Shown here: piece after piece, positions 8,128 through 16,436 of the stretch
Numbering within the stretch: the stretch's first letter is position 1
How the letters are laid out: each line of letters begins with the position of its first letter
Assembly: GCF_009800965.1 (NCBI RefSeq)
Contig: NZ_WUAF01000008.1
Location: 1-64,000, forward strand
Reading direction: 5' to 3'
Length of the DNA stretch: 64,000 nt
Source: Cognatazoarcus halotolerans
Lineage (GTDB): Bacteria > Pseudomonadota > Gammaproteobacteria > Burkholderiales > Rhodocyclaceae
Translations under genes and position numbers: made by a program
The notes under the pieces: generated by a model
The model's database searches: none
What the model was told of the DNA's origin: nothing
Seen by the model: the letters and a program-made list of their open reading frames with translations, nothing else

Positions 8128-9312
8128 ATGAACACATCCGCCGAGCCGCGAACAGGCAATCCCGCATCCATCGAATGGACCGAAGCCGAGGCGGTGCATC
8201 GCGCCGGCTGGCAGTCCGAAGCGGGCCTGCCGCCGCCTCGGCGGGTCGTCGTTGCCGACGATACCTTGAAGGCCGACACCGCCTATCAACTGGCCTGCGA
8301 GGGAACGGCGCTGCTGTGGCGCGGCGACTTCCAGAATGCGCGGCTGTTGCTGCAGGCGATGGCGCGCCGGGTCGATGGCCTGCGGCGCAAGCCCGGCCGG
8401 TCCGGCAAGCGCGCCAAGGCCGAGCCCTCGCAGCTCGAAGCCTTTCACCTCTACCGCATGGCCCAAGCGCAGCGCGCACGCATCCTCGGCATGTTGCTGA
8501 TCCCTTTCGAGGCCGGGCACGTGATCCCGCTACGGCGGGCGCCGGACGTGAGCGCGGCCTGCCGCGAGGGGCAGGTGCCGGCCGACGGCCCGATGGTGAT
8601 GTCGCTGCGCGAATTGCAGGGGCTCATCGGCGCACATGAATGGCGCCGCCGCGGCGTAGCGGTGGCGGCGCTCGAAGCCAGCATTCATCCGCACTACGGG
8701 GTGTTCTCCCCGGTGCGGAGTGAATATCTCGAGCTGGTGGCTTCAGCGCCCTTGCCGGCCGCAACGCAGCTGGCCTTCGACATCGGTACCGGCAGCGGCG
8801 TGCTTGCCGCCGTGCTGGCGAGGCGGGGCGTCAAGCGGGTGCTGGCCACCGATCAGGACGAGCGCGCCCTGGCCTGCGCCCGCGAGAACATCGAGCGGCT
8901 TGGTTATGCGAAGCAGGTCGAGGTACTCAAGGCGGATCTGTTCCCCGATGGCCGGGCGCAACTGGTGGTGTGCAACCCGCCGTGGTTGCCGGCCAAACCC
9001 ACCTCACCGCTCGAGCACGCGGTGTACGACCCCGACAGCCGCATGCTGCGCGGTTTTCTCGCGGGCCTCGCCGCCCACCTTGCCCCGGGCGGCGAGGGCT
9101 GGCTGGTGTTGTCCGACCTCGCCGAGCATCTCGGCCTGCGCAGCCGGGAGGCCTTGCTGCAGATGATCGAGGAGGCCGGACTCAAGGTGTTGGCAAAGCT
9201 GGACACAGTTCCGCGGCACGGCCGCGCAAAGGACGCCGACGATCCGCTGCACGCCGCGCGCGCAGCGGAGGTAACGTCGCTGTGGAAGCTCCGAGTGGTG
9301 GGGGCGGGTTGA
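8128..9312 (+). CDS. Class I SAM-dependent methyltransferase (NPPW type)
   Basis: A 394-residue protein. The C-terminal half is a Rossmann methyltransferase: motif I DIGTGSGVLAAVLARRG, acidic VLATDQDERAL, and motif IV VVCNPPWLPAKP. NPPY/NPPW-type motifs methylate planar nitrogens in adenine or glutamine side chains, as in HemK/PrmB and some rRNA enzymes. The N-terminal half is unrecognised, with a substrate-like region PHYGVFSPVRSEYLELV leading into the fold, which resembles other 50S-protein or rRNA methyltransferases. The ATG at 8128 is preferred over an upstream in-frame start at 7969 that would overlap the phasin promoter. Substrate unknown. Confidence 0.75.
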   Translation: MNTSAEPRTGNPASIEWTEAEAVHRAGWQSEAGLPPPRRVVVADDTLKADTAYQLACEGTALLWRGDFQNARLLLQAMARRVDGLRRKPGRSGKRAKAEPSQLEAFHLYRMAQAQRARILGMLLIPFEAGHVIPLRRAPDVSAACREGQVPADGPMVMSLRELQGLIGAHEWRRRGVAVAALEASIHPHYGVFSPVRSEYLELVASAPLPAATQLAFDIGTGSGVLAAVLARRGVKRVLATDQDERALACARENIERLGYAKQVEVLKADLFPDGRAQLVVCNPPWLPAKPTSPLEHAVYDPDSRMLRGFLAGLAAHLAPGGEGWLVLSDLAEHLGLRSREALLQMIEEAGLKVLAKLDTVPRHGRAKDADDPLHAARAAEVTSLWKLRVVGAG

Positions 9313-9398
9313 AAGGAGCCTTCGCTATACGATAGTTGGCGGGGTCTTGCAACGAGGTGAGTCAATACTGTCGTTCTGTGACGAAAGCGTGCAGTCCA

Positions 9399-10313
9399 CT
9401 ATGTGTAAGGCTCCAGACTGTCTATTCCGCTGCCAACGATCTCCTGCAATGTTTGCATGACGGTTCGACACGCGAGGGTCAACTCGCCGTGGGGTGACAT
9501 TGCAAGCGCGATATGTCGCGCCACGCTCGGTTCGACAAGCCTGGCCGCTTTCAACAGGCATTCCTTGTCTGCTCCCGCGATTGCGTACGGCCCCAGCAAA
9601 GCGTAGCCGCCGCCTGCCGCGACGACATGGGTCTGCAGTGCAAGGCAGTCGGCCTCAAGGACGACATTCAGCGTGATTCCGTATTTCGCGCACAACTGGT
9701 CAAGCCGATCCCTCCAACTGTTTGGGCGACAAAAGAGAACCAGCGGGAGTTGGTGTAGCGCGGAGAACGGGACCGTCTCTCCGGCCGTCAAGGGGTTCCC
9801 CGCCGGGCCGACAAGGTAGGTATCGGTTTTGACAAGATAGGTGTCACCGTTTCGCGGTGATGGACTATGGCGAAATAAAAGGCCCAGATCGACAGATGTG
9901 GTCTCGAGCCAGTGCTCGATCTGCGCCCCCTGGCCTTCGCGGACGACCAGATTGATCATCGGAAAATACTTTCGGAGTCGGAAGTGGAGACTGCTGATCA
10001 GGGGGTGCGCCATTGAAGGCAGTATCCCCACCCGCACGGTTCCGATTGGTACGCCTGCTGTCGCCTGGATGTCGTTCGACAGTTGTTCAGTATTCGCCAA
10101 CCAGGCTCGCACTCTTGGTTCGATGCGCTTCCCCAGTTCCGTGAGAATCACGCCCCGGCCAGTCCGCTGAAAGAGTCGTCCTCCGCACTCCGTCTCTAGG
10201 TCAGCTATCTGCCGGCTGATATGAGGCTGGCTGCTCCCCCTCGCAGACGCCACTTTGCTGAGGCTACCGAACTCGACGGCTTCGATAAAGAGTTTCCAGA
10301 TGTCGTAGTTCAC
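9399..10313 (-). CDS. LysR-family transcriptional regulator
   Basis: A 304-residue LysR regulator. The N-terminal winged helix-turn-helix is clear (FIEAVEFGSLSKVASARG, SQPHISRQIADLE), and the rest is the two-lobed effector-binding domain (VRVGILPSMAHPLIS through LACRTVMQTLQEIV). GTG at 10313 follows GGCGGAGG. It is transcribed away from the porin at 10515, sharing a 201-base gap, the usual arrangement for a LysR protein that controls its divergent neighbour. It probably senses the compound handled by the porin-lyase-TRAP cassette to its right; the ligand is unknown. Base composition of this cassette is lower in GC than the flanking core genes. Confidence 0.88.
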   Translation of the reverse strand: MNYDIWKLFIEAVEFGSLSKVASARGSSQPHISRQIADLETECGGRLFQRTGRGVILTELGKRIEPRVRAWLANTEQLSNDIQATAGVPIGTVRVGILPSMAHPLISSLHFRLRKYFPMINLVVREGQGAQIEHWLETTSVDLGLLFRHSPSPRNGDTYLVKTDTYLVGPAGNPLTAGETVPFSALHQLPLVLFCRPNSWRDRLDQLCAKYGITLNVVLEADCLALQTHVVAAGGGYALLGPYAIAGADKECLLKAARLVEPSVARHIALAMSPHGELTLACRTVMQTLQEIVGSGIDSLEPYT

Positions 10314-10349
10314 GCTGCCTCCGCCAAATAATTATGTTTGATAAGTATA

Positions 10350-10367
10350 TCTGAAATGTCTGAAATG
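10350..10367. repeat. Tandem 9-bp direct repeat in the lysR-porin intergenic region
   Basis: TCTGAAATG occurs twice in direct succession (10350-10358 and 10359-10367), next to AT-rich sequence with TGATAAGTATAT. It lies in the divergent control region and could be part of the LysR binding site. Confidence 0.4.
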
Positions 10368-10514
10368 CCTCTTCATGCATGGGTTGTGTGTCCATAGACT
10401 CGTGTCGGCACCCACCTGCAAGCGAATAGTCCGCGGAGTGGGTCGGTATCAGCGCCCCCGCTACAAACCTCTTTATGTGCGGGGTCTGGACGACAATCAA
10501 GGGTGGAGACGAGA

Positions 10515-11537
10515 ATGAAACATGTAGGAAGATCGGTGGGCGTGCTACTCGCAAGCCTGTTGGCAGGAGGTGTCACTGGAGGTGCCCATGCCGAGTCCGT
10601 CAAAATCTATGGACTGGTGGGGGTGTATATGGGAAGTATCAAGCATAGCGGTGACGCAGAAGCCGTCACTGCGATCAATGGCGGAGGGCTGCAGACTTCC
10701 TTCCTTGGTTTCAAAGGTGAGGAGGATCTGGGCGGTGGCATGAAGGCAGTGTTTGCTCTTGAGAGCTTCTTCCGGCCCGATACAGGCGATCAGGGGCGTA
10801 CCCCGGCAGACCCATTGTTTTCTCGTAACGCATGGCTGGGCATCGATGGCCTGTTTGGCCGCGTGAGCTTCGGGCGTCAGACCAATCCGACCTACGGCGT
10901 GATGTCCCAGTTGAGTCCTTTCGGCGCATCGGTGGTTTTTTCACCTTTGACCGTGCAGTCTTTCGTGCCCGCTTATGGTCGAAACATACTCGGTGACTCG
11001 GTCTGGAACAACGTTGTGAAGTACGCTTCGCCGACCTACAAGGGCTTCCAGGGGTCGGTTCTCTATGGCTTTGGGGAGACGGCGGGTGAGTCCGGGTATG
11101 GCAATGCCGGCCTCCACGGTACCTACCGGGCCGGGAAGTTCATGGCCGCCATCTCCGCACAGCGCGTCCGCATGTTGGCGAATACGCCGCTGCCGAGTGC
11201 GCAGCACTCGGTTCTGGCAGGCGCTAACTACGATTTCGGCCCGCTGAAGATTTACGGGAATACGGTGCGCACAAACATTGGCGGCGGCACGTCGACCCGG
11301 CTCTACGACCTCGGCGCGTCGGTTCCCGTCTCCCAGCCGGGCAAGCTCATGCTTGAGCTGGCCAGTACCAAAATCGACCTGACCAATGCGGCTGATGTCC
11401 GCAGAACGACTGCGTCATTCGGATACGACCACAAGCTGTCGAAGCGGACCGATCTGTTCGCTGTCTACTCCCACGACAAGAAGACGGACCAGTCGTCGGC
11501 CAACACCTACGCTGTCGGTATGCGCCACAGCTTCTGA
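10515..11537 (+). CDS. Gram-negative outer-membrane porin
   Basis: A 340-residue porin of the Burkholderia/Neisseria general porin type. Residues 1-26 are a signal peptide ending GAHA. The mature protein starts ESVKIYGLVGVYMG, typical first beta-strand, with the loop and strand pattern FKGEEDLGGGMKAVFALES, RNAWLGIDGLFGRVSFGRQ, and the terminal strand NTYAVGMRHSF ending in the phenylalanine needed for outer-membrane assembly. Length matches 16-stranded trimeric porins. GGAGACGAG precedes the ATG at 10515. Its place between the LysR gene and the lyase/TRAP genes suggests it admits the cassette's substrate. Confidence 0.92.
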   Translation: MKHVGRSVGVLLASLLAGGVTGGAHAESVKIYGLVGVYMGSIKHSGDAEAVTAINGGGLQTSFLGFKGEEDLGGGMKAVFALESFFRPDTGDQGRTPADPLFSRNAWLGIDGLFGRVSFGRQTNPTYGVMSQLSPFGASVVFSPLTVQSFVPAYGRNILGDSVWNNVVKYASPTYKGFQGSVLYGFGETAGESGYGNAGLHGTYRAGKFMAAISAQRVRMLANTPLPSAQHSVLAGANYDFGPLKIYGNTVRTNIGGGTSTRLYDLGASVPVSQPGKLMLELASTKIDLTNAADVRRTTASFGYDHKLSKRTDLFAVYSHDKKTDQSSANTYAVGMRHSF

Positions 11538-11560
11538 AGTCGATCCACCGCCTGCAGGAG

Positions 11561-11581
11561 GGCCGGTCCTTACCGGCCTTT
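11561..11581 (+). terminator. Porin terminator
   Basis: GGCCGGT (11561-11567) pairs with ACCGGCC (11572-11578), loop CCTT, followed by TTT. It lies 24 bases after the porin stop, so the porin is probably a separate transcript from the lyase gene. Confidence 0.7.
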
Positions 11582-12294
11582 CCCGTATCGCCCGGTCTCG
11601 CCCTTCCGTGGCACCGGAAAAATGCGCCGTTAACGTCGTCACTTCATGCGGGCGACTACCTCGAAGGCCGATAATGCTGCTCCTTGTGGCGTGCGAAAAC
11701 GAAGCCGTCTGCGTTGCGATTGCGGTCAGGGCAGCGCACATCCCCTCGAGTTTTCCGTGATCTGTTGAGTGCCATCGGTAGCGCCGCGAACACGAATGCT
11801 GATAGCGACGTGCCAGTTTACCGTTTCGCTTCACCGATGCCTGGATCGCGTCTGGTTCGCAAGTCCTGATGCCGCGAAATCCGCTTTTTCTCCAAATGGA
11901 GCCGGTTTGAAACCCCCGCTTTCACGGATCCTCGGCACCCGAAACCGCGCGTTTCCCGTCGGTGCTCGCCAGTAGCTCAGACTTGCTGTAACCGTTTGGA
12001 CGCTGTCGCGTTTCGCACGCGCTGCAAGAGCCTTCATTGGGCGGATGCGATGCAAACCGGTGATGATGAAATGCGTATTATTTATATCTGCCATGCCTGA
12101 CTTGCCAGTTCCGGCATGGCAATGGGTTCCCTACACTGCATCTCACCTGCTGTCGAAAGGCAAAGCTTAGAGAGAAACACGCGGCGGGCTATCGTTGAGC
12201 AAGGCGTTACAAGCCGCAGTCACCCCGCTGGGTTGCTGAAAAGGCCAACGGTTAAGACAACCATATTGCAGCACCAAACGCTAAAGGAAATGCC
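11582..12294. other. 713-base intergenic region upstream of the DHDPS-family gene
   Basis: No convincing gene: open frames here have no recognisable protein character and no ribosome site. The right half is AT-richer (TATTATTTATATC near 12077-12089) and carries the inverted repeat listed at 12089-12121, so it probably holds the promoter of the lyase-TRAP operon. Confidence 0.5.
12089..12121. promoter_or_regulatory. Perfect 9-bp inverted repeat upstream of the DHDPS-family gene
   Basis: TGCCATGCC (12089-12097) and GGCATGGCA (12113-12121) are exact inverted copies separated by 15 bases, directly after an AT-rich promoter-like stretch. Two dyad half-sites with this spacing suit a regulator dimer or tetramer; a leader hairpin is the alternative. 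Confidence 0.45.
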
Positions 12295-13230
12295 ATGACG
12301 ACCATCAACATCGACCTCAGAGGTCTCAACCCTGCCCCTGTTACCCCTTTCACCCGCGATGGTGCCGTTGACTATGCGGCCTGCAAAAGGCTGGGCGCCT
12401 GGCTCGGCAGCATCGAAGGCGTGAAGAGCCTCACCGTGCTAGGTCACGCGGGCGAGGGTACTTTTCTCACTCAATACGAACAGGCCAGGGTGATCGAAGC
12501 CTTCGTAGAATCGGTTAATGGCGCGATTCCCGTCATCGCAGGCATCACCCTGGAAGGAACCCAGGTTGCAGCCGAAGAGGCCAAGCGCGCCAAGGAAGCG
12601 GGCGCATCCGCTGGTCTCCTGTATCCGTCCCACGGCTGGCTGCGTTTCGGCTACCAAAAGGGGGCACCTCAAGACAAGTACCGTCAGGTCTACGAAGGCA
12701 GCGGCCTGCCCTTGATCCTGTTCCAGTACCCGGATGCAACCAAGTGCACCTATGATCTCCAGACCCAACTCGACATATCCGCACAGCCCGGCGTGTTCGC
12801 GATGAAGAATGGCGTGCGCAACATGCGTCGGTGGGATACCGAGATTCCCGTGATCCGCCGCGAACGGCCGGACCTGCAGATTCTCAGCTGCCATGATGAA
12901 TACCTCCTGCACACCATGTTCGATGTCGACGGCCTGCTCGTAGGCTACGGCAACATCGCTCCCGAACTGCTTGTTGAGCTGATCAACGCTGGCAAGGCCA
13001 AGGATTACCCAAAGGCTCGCGAGTTGCACGACCGACTGCTGCCGGTGACGAAGAACGTCTATCACCGCGGCTCCCACATGGAAGGCACCGTGGCGCTCAA
13101 GTGGGCCTTGGTTGCCCGCGGGATCCTGGAGCACGCAACCGTCCGCTCCCCGCTGCTGCCGCTGGCCGAGGGCGCAGACAAGGAAATCGCCGAGGCGATG
13201 CGCTCTGCCGGTCTGGGCCGCGTGGCCTGA
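12295..13230 (+). CDS. Dihydrodipicolinate synthase-family lyase/aldolase
   Basis: A 311-residue class I aldolase of the DapA/NAL superfamily. The (beta/alpha)8 barrel shows the pyruvate-carboxylate loop GHAGEG (family GxxGE), the catalytic tyrosine in FQYPD (Tyr145) and the Schiff-base lysine in FAMKNG (Lys171). AAAGGAA precedes the ATG. It is not likely to be the housekeeping DapA because it sits in a transporter cassette and departs from DapA around the active site; related enzymes cleave or form keto-acid substrates from sugar acids, hydroxyproline or aromatic side chains. The TRAP genes 130 bases on run the same way. The exact substrate cannot be read. Confidence 0.82.
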   Translation: MTTINIDLRGLNPAPVTPFTRDGAVDYAACKRLGAWLGSIEGVKSLTVLGHAGEGTFLTQYEQARVIEAFVESVNGAIPVIAGITLEGTQVAAEEAKRAKEAGASAGLLYPSHGWLRFGYQKGAPQDKYRQVYEGSGLPLILFQYPDATKCTYDLQTQLDISAQPGVFAMKNGVRNMRRWDTEIPVIRRERPDLQILSCHDEYLLHTMFDVDGLLVGYGNIAPELLVELINAGKAKDYPKARELHDRLLPVTKNVYHRGSHMEGTVALKWALVARGILEHATVRSPLLPLAEGADKEIAEAMRSAGLGRVA

Positions 13231-13238
13231 TCGGTTGC

Positions 13239-13267
13239 AGGGAGGCCGCCGAAGGTGGCTTCCCTTT
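13239..13267 (+). terminator. Hairpin after the DHDPS-family gene
   Basis: AGGGAGGCC (13239-13247) pairs with GGCTTCCCT (13257-13265) with one G-T pair, followed by TTT. It may end or thin out transcription before the TRAP binding-protein gene. A further palindrome GGCCCTCAGGGCC lies at 13302-13314. Confidence 0.5.
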
Positions 13268-13359
13268 GCTTCCTTGGTCGGGAGCATGAACAAAAGCTAA
13301 AGGCCCTCAGGGCCGGCGGTGACTCAGGGCACTGATTCGCTGTCAAAAATAGAGGAGAC

Positions 13360-14361
13360 ATGAAAATGCGCAGAATCACATCAACGCTGATTCGCTGGTC
13401 CGCGACCGTTCTATTGGGCAGTGCGGTCTCGCTCTCGGCAAGTGCCGAACCCATCCGTATCGGGGCCATGCCCGTCGGATCCGGTTGGTATGTTGCCGCG
13501 GCGGCCATCAAGAAAACGCTCGAGAGTACGGCGAGCGGTCTCGACGTTGAGATCATCGCCCGTGGAGGCGGCATCGCAAATCCGATGGTGGTGCAGCAGG
13601 GCAAGGCTCAGATTGCCCTGTCGAACGTCGCAACCTCGCAGTGGGCCATGAATGGCGAGCTCCTTTATGCGGGGAAGAAAGCACCGGACATCCGCTCCTT
13701 GGTCGGTGGGCTCAACCCGGTGTTTATCGGCGCGATCGTCCGCAACGACTACATGAAGGAAAACGGATTCAAGACACTGAAGGACATTCTCGAGTCGGGC
13801 AAACCGGTTCACATCATGATGAAGCCGCCGGGTTCGAACATTCCACCCGCGGTGGACGTCATCCTCAAGGCCCATGGCAGTAGCGTGCAGAAGGTCAAGG
13901 CAGACGGCGGCGGCATCATCCAGGTCGATTCCTCGCAGATGGCCGGCATGATTCGCGACGGACGGGTTGATATCTTCTTCGACACGATTCTTCGCGGCCA
14001 CCCAACCATTCAGGAGATTTCTCTCACGGGCGATGTGAGCTTCATCGACCTGTCCCCCGAATCGATTGCTGCACTGGCCAAGATCGGAATCGTCAAGGGT
14101 GACATACCGAAGTGGTTCGACATTCAGAAGGAAACCACCATTGGCGGCGATTACGGCACTCATCTGATCGCTAACAAGAGTCTTCCAGACGATGTCGCCT
14201 ACAAGATCACCAAGGCGGTGGTTGAACACATGGACCAGCTGGCCGCCGAGTTTCCTGCGTGGAAGGCCTTCATCCGTGAAAAGGCCGCAAGCCCCGAAAA
14301 GAATGGCATCCCGCTTCATCCGGGCGCCATTCGCTACTACAAGGAAATCGGACTGCTCTGA
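13360..14361 (+). CDS. TAXI-family TRAP transporter solute-binding protein
   Basis: A 333-residue periplasmic binding protein. Residues 1-29 are a signal peptide (ends SASAEP). The mature protein opens IRIGAMPVGSGWYVAAAAIK, the TAXI-family start, and continues GGGIANPMVVQQGKAQIALS and VDIFFDTILRGHP. TAXI proteins deliver substrate to TRAP permeases driven by an ion gradient. GAGGAGA precedes the ATG. It is followed after a short gap by the fused permease gene, giving a complete two-component TAXI-TRAP system. The substrate is probably that of the adjacent lyase. Confidence 0.9.
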   Translation: MKMRRITSTLIRWSATVLLGSAVSLSASAEPIRIGAMPVGSGWYVAAAAIKKTLESTASGLDVEIIARGGGIANPMVVQQGKAQIALSNVATSQWAMNGELLYAGKKAPDIRSLVGGLNPVFIGAIVRNDYMKENGFKTLKDILESGKPVHIMMKPPGSNIPPAVDVILKAHGSSVQKVKADGGGIIQVDSSQMAGMIRDGRVDIFFDTILRGHPTIQEISLTGDVSFIDLSPESIAALAKIGIVKGDIPKWFDIQKETTIGGDYGTHLIANKSLPDDVAYKITKAVVEHMDQLAAEFPAWKAFIREKAASPEKNGIPLHPGAIRYYKEIGLL

Positions 14362-14421
14362 TTTCAAGGGGTTGGCTTGAGCGTCGACCCAAAGTCCCAC
14401 CGCAAGATTCGGGGAAGAAAA

Positions 14422-16314
14422 ATGGTCAGTAATCTCAACACGACCCTGCGCGATCCAAAGACGTGGCTCGCATTGGGTTTTGTAACATTCCAGTTCTGGA
14501 TTCTTTTCAATCCGCAGCAACCTCACCTGGAACGGCCCGCGCACCTCGTTATCGCGTTGCTGATGACGTTCCTTGCACTACCACTTTCGGGTACGGGCCT
14601 GCCCAGATTCGTCGAGCGAAGTGTCGATGGGCTGATTCTCCTCGCCACAATTGGCGTTGGCGTCTATTACTGGCAAGAAATGCCGCGACTGACCTCGCGG
14701 ATCGAGAACGTCTCTCCGATCGAGTGGTATGACATGGCTCTCGCCGCGACCCTTGTGGTGCTGCTGCTCGAGGCGGTACGGCGCACGGTGGGCAAGATCC
14801 TGCTCGCCGTTATCGTCGCGTTCATCTGTTACGGCGCTTTCGGCTACTTGCTGCCTGGCGGGATCGGTTTCAGCGCGATTGACTTTGACGCATGGTCGGA
14901 AATCCTTGCCATGACGACCAGTGGCATCCTCGGCGTGACTACCGCAACTTCGGTGAACTTCATCTTCTACTTCATTGTGTTTGGCGTGATCTACAGCGCA
15001 GTCGGCGGAGGCCAACTGTTCATAGACATCGCCATGCGAATGGTCGGCAAGTCGCGTGGCGGCGGCGCCAAGGTGGCCATCGTGGGTTCGAGCCTGATGG
15101 GCACCATCTCGGGCAGTGCCGTTGCCAACGTCACCGCCACAGGGGTATTCACCATTCCGCTCATGCGCAGGACCGGCATGTCGGGTGAGCGTGCCGCTGC
15201 CGTGGAGGCCATCGCGTCCACCGGGGGCCAGCTCATGCCACCGATCATGGGCATCGCGGCCTTCGTGATGGCCGAATTGCTGGTGATTCCTTATGCTGAG
15301 GTGGCGCTTGCCGGCGTATTCCCGGCGCTGGCCTTCTACTTCGCGCTCTTCGCCTCGGCCGATCTGCACGCTCGCAAGTACGGTATCGGTACGCTGACCG
15401 ATGAGGATCTTCGTGGCATCGCGCCGGTTTTGCCGCGGATCCATATGCTCCTTCCGGTGGTGGTGCTCGTTGCCGGCCTGATGATGGGCTACTCGGCCCA
15501 GATCGCAGTGACGCTCGCCACCGTGACCTGTCTGCTGGTGCCCTTCGTTCGCAAGGAGACCCGCTATCCGCTGAGCGAGTTGCCATCGATGATTCTCGAA
15601 ACCGGTAAGCAGGCAGCCACCATCGCCGTGCCAATTGCTGCAATCGGGATCGTCATCGCAGTCGCCATCCAGTCTAACCTCGCCCTCAAGTTCGCGTCAG
15701 GCCTGATCTCGGTTGGTGGCGGCTCCTACGCGATGTCCCTGATCCTGGTCATCTTGGGGTGCATTGTGATGGGAATGGGGTTGCCCACCGTGGCGGCCTA
15801 CATCATCGGCGCGATTCTCTACGTGCCGGCGCTGGAGACTCTCGGTGTCGAACCGCTGCAGGCGCACTTCTTCGTGATGTACTTCTGCATCCTGTCCATG
15901 GTCACTCCGCCGGTATCGCTGGCGTCCTTCGCTGCTGCAGGCGTTGCCAAAACGGATGCGATGAAAACCAGTATGGTGGCGTTCGCAATGTGCGGTGTTG
16001 CCTTCCTGATTCCCTTTGCCTTCATCGCAGACAAGGCATTGTTGTTTCAGGGGTCCTATGCCCAGATCGCCATTGCTGGCGTAGGCCTGATCGTCTCGAC
16101 GCTGGTATGGGCAATGGGATTGACCGGCTTCATCGTAAGAAACCTCAATCTGATGGAGCGCGCCATGCTGATGGTATGCGGCGCGGGCGCGATGATTACA
16201 CAGACCGGCAGCTTGATATGGTCAGTATCCATGGCGGTTAGCGTGGCATACGTCGTCATTCACATCGTGATGGCCAGGCGACGGCCGGTCACCGGAATAG
16301 TCGCCGGCAAGTAA
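14422..16314 (+). CDS. TRAP transporter permease, fused 4TM/12TM subunits
   Basis: About 630 residues in the inner membrane. The N-terminal part carries the small-subunit-like helices and the rest the 12-helix DctM-like unit, with the conserved GGGAKVAIVGSSLMGTISGS and GGQLMPPIMGIAAFVMAE motifs and the late MGLPTVAAYIIGAI and MVTPPVSLASFAAAG segments. Fusion of both subunits is the standard form for TAXI-TRAP systems. ATG 14422 is favoured by GGGGAAGA just upstream; TTG 14377 would add 15 polar residues. The gene ends the cassette. Confidence 0.9.
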   Translation: MVSNLNTTLRDPKTWLALGFVTFQFWILFNPQQPHLERPAHLVIALLMTFLALPLSGTGLPRFVERSVDGLILLATIGVGVYYWQEMPRLTSRIENVSPIEWYDMALAATLVVLLLEAVRRTVGKILLAVIVAFICYGAFGYLLPGGIGFSAIDFDAWSEILAMTTSGILGVTTATSVNFIFYFIVFGVIYSAVGGGQLFIDIAMRMVGKSRGGGAKVAIVGSSLMGTISGSAVANVTATGVFTIPLMRRTGMSGERAAAVEAIASTGGQLMPPIMGIAAFVMAELLVIPYAEVALAGVFPALAFYFALFASADLHARKYGIGTLTDEDLRGIAPVLPRIHMLLPVVVLVAGLMMGYSAQIAVTLATVTCLLVPFVRKETRYPLSELPSMILETGKQAATIAVPIAAIGIVIAVAIQSNLALKFASGLISVGGGSYAMSLILVILGCIVMGMGLPTVAAYIIGAILYVPALETLGVEPLQAHFFVMYFCILSMVTPPVSLASFAAAGVAKTDAMKTSMVAFAMCGVAFLIPFAFIADKALLFQGSYAQIAIAGVGLIVSTLVWAMGLTGFIVRNLNLMERAMLMVCGAGAMITQTGSLIWSVSMAVSVAYVVIHIVMARRRPVTGIVAGK

Positions 16315-16360
16315 GCTCGTCCCGGATTTTCCGCTAAAACAGGCGGATTGGGTGTGAACA

Positions 16361-16407
16361 CGAAGCCCCGTCGGATTGCGGCCTGACCGCAATCCGACGG
16401 GGCTTCG
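16361..16407. terminator. Perfect 20-bp hairpin between convergent genes
   Basis: The arm 16361-16380 (starting CGAAGCCCCGTCGG) is exactly repeated in inverted form at 16388-16407 around a 7-base loop. It lies between the TRAP permease stop and the yedI-like stop and can end both transcripts, although neither side has a clear T-run. It also marks the junction from the lower-GC cassette to core genes. Confidence 0.6.
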
Positions 16408-16436
16408 TACATTCCCGTCGCCGAAGCAAGTGTTCT

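Noticed and set aside
11831-12094. An 87-codon minus-strand frame in the porin-lyase gap
   Set aside because: No ribosome site or recognisable sequence; it overlaps the likely promoter region.
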